A stretch of DNA of 60,670 nt from the NCBI GenBank assembly GCA_002304925.1, contig DBPT01000026.1, positions 291-60,960 of the forward strand, in the 5' to 3' direction. Below, one piece after another: positions 26,251 to 33,250 of the stretch; within the stretch, counting starts at the first letter, position 1, and each line of letters starts with the position of its first letter. A program made the translations under genes and the position numbers. Under the pieces are notes generated by a model, which was not told the DNA's origin, did not search any database, and worked only from the letters and a program-made list of their open reading frames with translations. Source of the DNA: Prolixibacteraceae bacterium UBA1413 (GTDB lineage Bacteria; Bacteroidota; Bacteroidia; Bacteroidales; Prolixibacteraceae).

Positions 26251-26415
26251 TACTGGCATAACATATGCCCTTTGATGTTTTACAAAAAGCTTCACTTCCC
26301 GGATAAATGTCTCAGCCACATCAGTCAGGGGTTTTCTGTCTTCCCTTGCCAGTTGCTTTAGGGCTTTCAAATCCAATAACATCACTTTATTCAATATTCC
26401 GTCTGATAAAAATAA

Positions 26416-26423
26416 TACCTTTG
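26416..26423 (+). promoter_or_regulatory. -7 box of the gcvT promoter
   Basis: TACCTTTG fits TAnnTTTG and gives a leader of about 90 nt before the gcvT ATG at 26520. The surrounding gap 26251-26519 holds no plus-strand gene. Its minus strand contains an antitoxin-like peptide trace, described under findings. Confidence 0.45.
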
Positions 26424-26519
26424 CTATTCGAGAAAAGTAAAACTGATGGAGTCAAGAAACAGGAGTTGTTTTCGGGAATTTCACGGGAAGGATTCCTGGG
26501 CAAAACAAAACTTATAACT

Positions 26520-27614
26520 ATGAATGAGATGATAAAAAAAACTGCTTTTAATGCTCTTCACAAAGCTGCAGGAGGGAAAATGGTCCAATTTGCGGGATTT
26601 GAAATGCCCATTGAATTCAGTGGCATCAGGGATGAACACATGACAGTCCGCAACGCTGTTGGTGTTTTTGATGTATCACACATGGGCGAGATATGGGTAA
26701 AAGGTCCGCAAGCCCTGGCACTGCTCAAAAAAGTCGGCACGAACGATCCTGCACTGCTGGTCCCCGGTCAGGCACAGTACTCCTGTTTTCCCAATGGGAA
26801 GGGGGGGATTTTGGATGACTACCTGGCCTATTGCTATTCTCCTGAGAAATACATGCTGGTGGTCAATGCCTCCAATATTGAAAAAGACTGGAACTGGCTG
26901 AAGAGCCAGAATGACATGGGGGCTGAACTTGAGAATGCATCGGACAGGATCAGCCAGTTGGCGGTGCAGGGGCCCAAGGCAAAGGAGACCTTGCAGAAAC
27001 TGACTTCCGTGAACCTCTCTGGGCTGAAATACTATACCTTCACCACCGGCAGCATGGCAGGGGTAAAGGATGTCATAATTTCCGCCACCGGGTACACGGG
27101 GGCCGGCGGTTTTGAACTCTATTTTCACAACGATGCCGCTGAAACCATGTGGAAAGCGGTTTTTGAAGCCGGAACCGAATTCGGGATCAAACCCATCGGA
27201 CTCGGGGCAAGGGATACCCTCAGGCTGGAAATGGGTTTCTGTCTTTATGGCAACGACATTGACGATACCACTTCCCCGCTTGAAGCCGGACTGGGATGGA
27301 TAACCAAAATTACTGATGATCGGAAATTCATCGACCGTGAATTTCTTGCCATGCAACAGAAAGAGGGCGTCACCCGCAGGCTGAGAGGATTTGTCATGGC
27401 GGAAAGAGGTATTCCCAGGCATGATTACCACCTGTACAATGCGGAAGGAGCCCGGATTGGCAGCGTCACCTCCGGAACCATGTCCCCGGTTCTTAACCAG
27501 GGCATCGGATTGGGCTATGTCGCCAAGGAATACGCCGCCTTCGGCACCCGGATCTATGTCGGAATCAGGGACAAAAAAATAGCCGCTGACATTGTGAAAC
27601 TGCCGTTTATTTAA
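26520..27614 (+). CDS. gcvT: Glycine cleavage system T protein (aminomethyltransferase)
   Basis: A 364-residue folate-dependent enzyme that releases ammonia and transfers the methylene group from the lipoyl H protein to tetrahydrofolate. Family marks: KTAFNALHKAAGGKMVQFAGFEMPIEF, VFDVSHMGEIWVKGP, SATGYTGAGGFELYF, GLGARDTLRLEMGFCLYGNDID and the C-terminal GSVTSGTMSPVLNQGIGLGYV. The start MNEMIKK at 26520 gives the usual length; an open frame to 26307 upstream spans non-coding sequence. Other gcv genes are not in the window. Confidence 0.95.
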   Translation: MNEMIKKTAFNALHKAAGGKMVQFAGFEMPIEFSGIRDEHMTVRNAVGVFDVSHMGEIWVKGPQALALLKKVGTNDPALLVPGQAQYSCFPNGKGGILDDYLAYCYSPEKYMLVVNASNIEKDWNWLKSQNDMGAELENASDRISQLAVQGPKAKETLQKLTSVNLSGLKYYTFTTGSMAGVKDVIISATGYTGAGGFELYFHNDAAETMWKAVFEAGTEFGIKPIGLGARDTLRLEMGFCLYGNDIDDTTSPLEAGLGWITKITDDRKFIDREFLAMQQKEGVTRRLRGFVMAERGIPRHDYHLYNAEGARIGSVTSGTMSPVLNQGIGLGYVAKEYAAFGTRIYVGIRDKKIAADIVKLPFI

Positions 27615-27625
27615 ACGCCGGATGC

Positions 27626-27656
27626 AACGGCAGGCAGAGCTGCCGGCAATTTTTTA
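27626..27656 (+). terminator. Rho-independent terminator after gcvT
   Basis: CGGCAG-gcagag-CTGCCG followed by gcaattttttaa: a 6-bp GC stem with a T run, 13 nt after the gcvT stop. Confidence 0.7.
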
Positions 27657-27713
27657 ATAACAACCGTTGCCAAAAGAACTATTAAACCCATTATTAAACT
27701 AATATCTGAAACG

Positions 27714-28787
27714 ATGAAAAAACACAATTTTTATGCAGGCCCTTCCATCCTGCCGGAATTCACCAAGCAAAAGGCGGCTGAAGCCATCCTGGATTTTGCC
27801 GGCACCGGATTATCGGTTATGGAGGTATCACACCGCAGCAAGGAGTTTATTGCCGTCATGGAACAAGCGCGGCAGCTTATCAAAGAATTATTGGAAGTTC
27901 CCGATGGCTACACGGTTCTTTTCCTTCAGGGAGGAGCCAGTCTTCAATTCCTCATGGCGCCCATGAACCTGCTGGAGACAAAAGCCGCCTACCTGAATAC
28001 CGGCGCCTGGGCTTCCAAAGCCATCAAAGAAGCCAAGAACTTCGTCGGACCCGTTATTGAAGTGGCTTCCTCGAAGGATCAAAACTTCAACTACATTCCC
28101 AAAGGCTTTGTGGTTCCCCATGACGTGGACTTTTTCCATTATACATCGAACAATACAATTTACGGAACCGAAATTCTCAAAGATCCCGATGTCACTGTCC
28201 CCTTGGTTTGTGACATGTCATCCGACATTCTCAGCCGGCCCGTGGATGTATCGAAATACAACCTGATTTATGCGGGGGCTCAGAAAAACCTAGGGCCTTC
28301 AGGGGCAACCGTTGTCATCGTAAAAAATGATGCACTGGGCAAGGTGACCCGACCCTTGCCGACCATGCTCGACTACAGGACCCACATCGACAATGGCTCA
28401 ATGTTCAACACGCCGGCAACACTCCCAGTGTTCGGATGCCTGCAGACACTCCTCTGGCTTAAAGAATTGGGAGGAATCACGGCGATTGAAAAAATCAACA
28501 AATCAAAAGCCGAAATGCTCTATTCGGAAATCGAACGGAACAGGATGTTTGTAGCAACAGTACCCGACCATCAGGACCGCTCCCGGATGAATGTCAATTT
28601 CGTCATGAGTCCCGATTTTGCTGAATTGGAAAAACCCTTCCTGGAATTTGCCAAATCGCGTGGATTGATCGGACTGGGAGGACACCGTTCAGTAGGAGGT
28701 TTCCGCGCTTCCCTGTACAACGCCCTGCCAGTGGAAAGTGTACAGGCTCTTATCGATGCAATGAGGGAGTTCGAAAAACAAAACTAG
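27714..28787 (+). CDS. serC: Phosphoserine aminotransferase
   Basis: A 357-residue PLP enzyme converting 3-phosphohydroxypyruvate to phosphoserine. It has the opening HNFYAGPSILP, the substrate motif VMEVSHRSKEF and the PLP lysine in IYAGAQKNLGPSG. The glycine-rich GLIGLGGHRSVGGFRASLYNA near the C-terminus contains the conserved HR pair. Together with serA and the DUF1015 gene it forms the serine-synthesis block found in many Bacteroidota. Confidence 0.97.
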   Translation: MKKHNFYAGPSILPEFTKQKAAEAILDFAGTGLSVMEVSHRSKEFIAVMEQARQLIKELLEVPDGYTVLFLQGGASLQFLMAPMNLLETKAAYLNTGAWASKAIKEAKNFVGPVIEVASSKDQNFNYIPKGFVVPHDVDFFHYTSNNTIYGTEILKDPDVTVPLVCDMSSDILSRPVDVSKYNLIYAGAQKNLGPSGATVVIVKNDALGKVTRPLPTMLDYRTHIDNGSMFNTPATLPVFGCLQTLLWLKELGGITAIEKINKSKAEMLYSEIERNRMFVATVPDHQDRSRMNVNFVMSPDFAELEKPFLEFAKSRGLIGLGGHRSVGGFRASLYNALPVESVQALIDAMREFEKQN

Positions 28788-28789
28788 AT

Positions 28790-28854
28790 AAAAGGCCATG
28801 ACCGTTTGTTCACCCATCAGGATGAATACTGCCGTCATGGCCTTTTGCTTTTTT
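28790..28854 (+). terminator. Large hairpin between serC and serA
   Basis: AAAAGGCCATGAC pairs with GTCATGGCCTTTT across a 31-nt loop and is followed by gctttttt. It can terminate serC transcription, or attenuate it if serA is read through, because serA begins only 13 nt later. Confidence 0.75.
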
Positions 28855-28867
28855 AACCATTAAACGT

Positions 28868-29785
28868 ATGAAAAACATATTGATTGCAACGGAAAAGCCG
28901 TTTGCACCCGCGGCATCCGAAAAGATTCACAAAATACTTACCAAGGCGGGTTACAAGGTATTTACCCTTGAAAATTATACAAACAAGAGCGAACTGATTT
29001 CGGCAGTGCAAGGAATCGATGCCATGATCATCCGCAGTGACAAGGTGGACCGGGAAGTCCTGGATGCGGCGGACCATCTGGGCATCATCGTCAGGGCCGG
29101 TGCCGGCTATGACAATGTGGACTGCGACTACGCCAGGGAGAAGGGCGTTGTGGTAATGAACACCCCGGGACAGAATGCCAATGCGGTGGCGGAACTCGCC
29201 ATCGGCCTGGCCATCTATGGCCTCCGGGAAATGTTCTCGGGCAAATCAGGCAGAGAACTGCGCGGACAGACCCTGGGACTCCACGGCTTCGGATATGTGG
29301 CCCGCAATGTCTTCCGCATCGCCCGCGCCCTGGGAATGAAAGTGATCGTGTATACCCGGTACAGCAAGGAAGCCGCCGCCGCCATCGGCCTGAAAAATAC
29401 CCACTCCCTCGAGGAACTATACCGCAAAAGTGACGTGGTCTCCATCCATGTGCCCGCTAAGGGGGTACACATCGGCTCGGTGAGCTATCCCATCCTCAAG
29501 GAACTCAACGACAACGCCCTGATCATCAATACAGCACGCAAAGAGGTGATCAATGAGGAGGACCTCCTGCGCATCATGGAAGAAAAACCGGGCGTAAAAT
29601 ACCTCACCGACGTGGAACCCACCCATAAAACCCTCTTTGCCGAAAAATTTAAAGGAAGATTCTATTCCACCCCGAAAAAAATGGGGGCCCAGACCGAAGA
29701 AGCCAACAGCAACGCGGGAAAGGCCGCCGCCGAACAGATCGTGGCGTTCCTTGAACATGGCGATATCTCCTGCAAAGTCAACTGA
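28868..29785 (+). CDS. serA: D-3-phosphoglycerate dehydrogenase, short type with Lys in place of catalytic His
   Basis: A 305-residue NAD-dependent enzyme that oxidises 3-phosphoglycerate, the first step of serine synthesis. Substrate motif VRAGAGYDNVD, Rossmann motif GLHGFGYVAR (residues 138-147), and catalytic Arg in NTARKEV are present. At the catalytic His position (usual TPHIGA) the sequence reads TPKKMGAQTEEA, so Lys270 replaces His. There is no C-terminal ACT domain. I recall this short Lys form as the one described from Entamoeba histolytica and shared with Bacteroidales. The preceding hairpin may modulate expression. Confidence 0.94.
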   Translation: MKNILIATEKPFAPAASEKIHKILTKAGYKVFTLENYTNKSELISAVQGIDAMIIRSDKVDREVLDAADHLGIIVRAGAGYDNVDCDYAREKGVVVMNTPGQNANAVAELAIGLAIYGLREMFSGKSGRELRGQTLGLHGFGYVARNVFRIARALGMKVIVYTRYSKEAAAAIGLKNTHSLEELYRKSDVVSIHVPAKGVHIGSVSYPILKELNDNALIINTARKEVINEEDLLRIMEEKPGVKYLTDVEPTHKTLFAEKFKGRFYSTPKKMGAQTEEANSNAGKAAAEQIVAFLEHGDISCKVN

Positions 29786-29835
29786 TAAAAAAATCAGAGG
29801 ATCAGCATGAGGCGTCTGGCAACTTGATTGATCCT

Positions 29836-29873
29836 GCAATCCAAAGTCCGAAGTCCGAAATCTGAAATCTGAA
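29836..29873. repeat. Short degenerate tandem repeat (CCGAAAT-type)
   Basis: Just before the DUF1015 start the sequence reads aatccaaagtccgaagtccgaaatctgaaatctgaaac, that is, about five copies of a 7-8-bp unit (t)ccgaaat/ctgaaat. It fills most of the 94-bp gap between serA and the next gene and is not coding. Confidence 0.65.
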
Positions 29874-29879
29874 ACAACG

Positions 29880-31127
29880 ATGGCTACAGTAAAACCGTTT
29901 CGCGGCATACGTCCGCCGGCAGCAATTGTCGAAGAGCTCTCCTGTCTTCCTTATGATGTGATGAACAGTGAAGAGGCCGCCCGCATGGCCGATGGCAGGG
30001 AACGCTCTCTGCTGCGCATTACCCGGGCGGAAATCGAATGTCCCCCGGGGACCGACGTCCACTCCGACACCGTCTACAAGAAGGCCGTTGAGAATTTTGA
30101 GGCCTTTAAAATCAAGGGATGGCTCCGTGAGGACCCTGAAGCCCGCTTCTACATTTACGCCCAGACCATGGAGGGGCGTACACAATACGGCCTCGTGGGA
30201 TGTGCCGCCTGTGAGGATTATGAAAAGGGATTCATCAAAAAACATGAACTCACGCGCCCCGACAAAGAGGAAGACCGCATGCTCCTTACCCGCTTCCTGA
30301 ATGCCAACATAGAGCCTGTTTTTTTCTCCTATAAGGCAGTCCCCGAAATTGACTCCATTGTGGAAGGTATCGTGAACAGCCAGGCCGCCGAATATGACTT
30401 CGTCGCCGAAGATGGCTTCGGCCACCACTTCTGGCCTGTCTTAAGCCGGGAGGATAACCGCCGTCTCGAGAAACTCTTCTCAGAAAAGGTAGCCTTCACC
30501 TATGTTGCCGACGGGCATCACCGAACCGCGGCCGCCGCTCGCATCGGTGCCGAAAAGAGGGCACGGAACCCCCGCCATACCGGAAAGGAAGAGTACAACT
30601 ACTTCATGGCGGTGCACTTCCCCGACAACCAGCTCCGCATCATGGACTACAACAGAGTGGTCAAAGACCTTAACGGACTCACCTCCCGGGAATTCCTGGA
30701 AAGGCTGTCGCAGGGATTCAGGGTGGAAAAAACAGGAACCCAGGAATTGCGTCCCTCCCGCCTCCACGAATTCGGCATGTACCTCGAAGGAAGCTGGTAC
30801 CGCCTCACCGCCCTGGAAGGCACCTACGACGACAACGACCCCATCGGCATCCTCGACGTCACGATCCTCTCCCGCCAGATCCTCGACCCAATCCTGGGAA
30901 TAAAAGACCTGCGCACTTCACAGAAAATCGACTTCATCGGAGGAATCCGCGGTCTCGGGGAACTCCGGAAACGCGTCGACTCAGGCGGCATGACCGTGGC
31001 CTTCGCCCTATACCCTGTATCAATGGAACAACTCATCAGAATCGCCGATTCGGGAAATATCATGCCGCCAAAAACTACCTGGTTCGAACCCAAACTAAGA
31101 TCCGGACTGGTGATTCACGCCTTGTGA
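29880..31127 (+). CDS. DUF1015 domain-containing protein
   Basis: A 415-residue cytosolic protein of the DUF1015 family. The signature begins VKPFRGIRPPAAIVEELSCLPYDVMNSEEA, and the central block FTYVADGHHRTAAAARI is the most conserved segment, suggesting an active site around DGHHR. The C-terminus carries MPPKTTWFEPKLRSGLVIHAL. The enzymatic activity is unknown, but the gene is regularly beside serC and serA in Bacteroidota, so it may act on a serine-pathway intermediate (inference from context). Confidence 0.88.
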   Translation: MATVKPFRGIRPPAAIVEELSCLPYDVMNSEEAARMADGRERSLLRITRAEIECPPGTDVHSDTVYKKAVENFEAFKIKGWLREDPEARFYIYAQTMEGRTQYGLVGCAACEDYEKGFIKKHELTRPDKEEDRMLLTRFLNANIEPVFFSYKAVPEIDSIVEGIVNSQAAEYDFVAEDGFGHHFWPVLSREDNRRLEKLFSEKVAFTYVADGHHRTAAAARIGAEKRARNPRHTGKEEYNYFMAVHFPDNQLRIMDYNRVVKDLNGLTSREFLERLSQGFRVEKTGTQELRPSRLHEFGMYLEGSWYRLTALEGTYDDNDPIGILDVTILSRQILDPILGIKDLRTSQKIDFIGGIRGLGELRKRVDSGGMTVAFALYPVSMEQLIRIADSGNIMPPKTTWFEPKLRSGLVIHAL

Positions 31128-31265
31128 GAATAACCGGGATGCGACAGTCACAGCGCCTTCGGGGAAGCCTTGACCGCCCATGTGGGAAACCTCTCCTGCC
31201 ACCACAAAAAACAGCTCTTCCGGGACTAGAGCAACGGGAAGATCATCGTTTAGCGGCAAAATAAC

Positions 31266-31273
31266 TATCTTTG
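31266..31273 (+). promoter_or_regulatory. -7 box of the argS promoter
   Basis: TATCTTTG, followed by CAGCTC, matches TAnnTTTG and gives a leader of only about 13 nt before the argS ATG at 31293. The 165-bp gap around it contains no supported gene. Confidence 0.6.
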
Positions 31274-31292
31274 CAGCTCTAAAAAAGGCATA

Positions 31293-33086
31293 ATGGATAT
31301 TGATGTACTCCTGCAGAAAACCCTGCAGGAAGGGGTGGAACAGCTCTTCGGCTTCACCCCGGGGGAAGCGATGCTTCAGTTGCAACAGACACGTAAGGAA
31401 TTCGAAGGGGATCTGACCCTGGTGGTCTTTCCCATGGTAAAGTCCGCCCGGAAAAGCCCGGCAGAAGTGGCCAGTGCACTCGGCACATACCTCGGGGCCC
31501 ACGCCCCCGAAGTGGCTGGCTTTAACGTCGTCAATGGTTTCCTGAATATCACCCTGCACGACAGCATATGGCTCGACCTTCTCCGGCAAGCCGTTGAAGA
31601 TGAAAATTACGGCATGAAAAGTACGGAAGACAACGCCGAAGTGGTCATGATCGAATATTCCTCCCCCAACACCAACAAGCCCCTTCACTTGGGACATATC
31701 CGTAACAACCTGCTGGGATTCTCCCTGGCCGAAATCATGAAGGGCAACGGCAGGAAAGTCGTCAAAACCAACATCGTCAACGACAGGGGCATTCACATCT
31801 GCAAGTCAATGGTGGCCTGGCAGCAATGGGGCAACGGGGAAACCCCCGATAACACAGGTATCAAGGGAGACCACCTGGTGGGCGACTTTTATGTGATGTT
31901 CGACAAGCATTACAAAGAAGAGGTAGCTGCCCTTGTCGAAGGAGGAATGACACAAGAGGAAGCCGAAAACCAGGCCCCTTCATTACTGGCCGCCCGTGAA
32001 CTCCTCCGAAAATGGGAAGCCCATGACGAAGAGACCGTTGCCCTATGGAAAATGATGAACGGATGGGTATACCGTGGATTTGACGCTACCTACCGCGAAC
32101 TGGGCGTCGACTTCGACAAAATATACTACGAATCGGAAACTTACCTGATGGGGCGTAACGAGGTGCTCCGCGGTCTCAGGGAGGGAATTTTCTACCGCCG
32201 CGACGATGGATCAGTATGGGCGGACCTCACCGCCGAAGGCCTCGACCACAAAGTGCTCCTCCGCAGCGACGGCACCTCGGTATACATGACCCAGGATATC
32301 GGAACCGCCAAAATGCGCTTCGACGACTACCCCATCGGAAAGATGATCTATGTGGTCGGCAATGAACAAAACTACCACTTCCAGGTACTATCCCTCCTCC
32401 TCGACAAACTGGGATACCGCTGGGGCCGCGAACTCTACCACTTCTCCTACGGAATGGTGGAACTCCCCTCCGGAAAAATGAAATCACGGGAAGGAACCGT
32501 GGTCGATGCCGATGACCTGATCGCCGATATGGTAAATGTCGCTAGAAAAATGGGACAGGAGCTGGGAAAAATGGAGGACATGGAGGCCGAAGAAGCCGAC
32601 AAAACCTATAAAATGATCGCCTTGGGTGCCCTTAAATACTTTATCCTCAAAGTAGATCCCAAAAAAAATATGACCTTCAACCCCGAAGAATCCATCGACT
32701 TTAACGGCAATACCGGCCCTTTCATCCAGTACACCCACGCCCGTATCATGTCGGTCCTCCGTAAAGCCCGCGAAACGGGAATTTCTTTCTCACCAACCTT
32801 CCCTCAGGCAATGCCCCTGGAAGCCAAAGAAAAAGAGATACTCAAAACCATATCGGAATACCCCGCCGTGGTCGAAGAAGCAGCCGCCAGTTACTCCCCG
32901 GCCCTCCTGGCCAACTACTGCTACGAAATAGCCCGCGAATTCAACCAGTTTTATCACGATCACTCCATCCTGAACGAACCCGATGCCCGGAAAAGAAACT
33001 TCCGCCTCGTCCTTTCGGAATGCGTCGTAAAAATCATGAGAAGCGGAATGGGAATGTTGGGAATCGAAATGCCCGACAGGATGTAA
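31293..33086 (+). CDS. argS: Arginine--tRNA ligase
   Basis: A 597-residue class I synthetase charging tRNA-Arg. It has an N-terminal Add-1 domain (residues 1-110), the HIGH motif as NTNKPLHLGHIRNN, and the KMSKS-equivalent GKMKSREGTVV. The catalytic insertion contains GTSVYMTQDIGTA. A DALR anticodon-binding domain with ARIMSVLRKARE and the C-terminal MGMLGIEMPDRM completes it. The protein is full length and the gene is monocistronic. Confidence 0.97.
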   Translation: MDIDVLLQKTLQEGVEQLFGFTPGEAMLQLQQTRKEFEGDLTLVVFPMVKSARKSPAEVASALGTYLGAHAPEVAGFNVVNGFLNITLHDSIWLDLLRQAVEDENYGMKSTEDNAEVVMIEYSSPNTNKPLHLGHIRNNLLGFSLAEIMKGNGRKVVKTNIVNDRGIHICKSMVAWQQWGNGETPDNTGIKGDHLVGDFYVMFDKHYKEEVAALVEGGMTQEEAENQAPSLLAARELLRKWEAHDEETVALWKMMNGWVYRGFDATYRELGVDFDKIYYESETYLMGRNEVLRGLREGIFYRRDDGSVWADLTAEGLDHKVLLRSDGTSVYMTQDIGTAKMRFDDYPIGKMIYVVGNEQNYHFQVLSLLLDKLGYRWGRELYHFSYGMVELPSGKMKSREGTVVDADDLIADMVNVARKMGQELGKMEDMEAEEADKTYKMIALGALKYFILKVDPKKNMTFNPEESIDFNGNTGPFIQYTHARIMSVLRKARETGISFSPTFPQAMPLEAKEKEILKTISEYPAVVEEAAASYSPALLANYCYEIAREFNQFYHDHSILNEPDARKRNFRLVLSECVVKIMRSGMGMLGIEMPDRM

Positions 33087-33091
33087 AAAAA

Positions 33092-33115
33092 GAAAGGAGA
33101 CCTCTGTCTCCTTTC
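33092..33115. terminator. Bidirectional terminator between argS and the PUL regulator
   Basis: GAAAGGAGAC-CTCT-GTCTCCTTTC is a perfect 10-bp stem. On the minus strand it is followed by a run of T (ttttttt from the argS tail), so it is strong for read-through coming from that side; on the plus side the tail is weaker. Confidence 0.75.
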
Positions 33116-33250
33116 GTTGGGATTTAAAATGCCATTCAAGTATAAGGGACTATAAACAACTTGAATATATCGCCGAAAATAATAAAAAAAATTGAATTTG
33201 AAATCTTTTTCAACTGTTTTATAACATATCTCCTGAAAAATTTCTCCGGA

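Noticed and set aside
26164..26394. Minus-strand protein of 76 residues overlapping the end of clpB
   Set aside because: Its second half is antisense to clpB and the start is a TTG; only the first part has any resemblance to a known fold, so it was kept as a trace, not as a gene.
26251..26520. Glycine riboswitch before gcvT
   Set aside because: No paired aptamer-like structure or conserved core was visible in the gap.
29815..29880. Small coding regions reading SDFRFRTSDFGL-type peptides
   Set aside because: They are translations of the short tandem repeat and not conserved proteins.
31128..31292. Possible gene remnant in the gap between DUF1015 and argS
   Set aside because: Both strands show short plausible peptides (minus-strand PEELFFVVAGEVSHMGGQG), but I could not match them to a family; the argS promoter is the only supported element.
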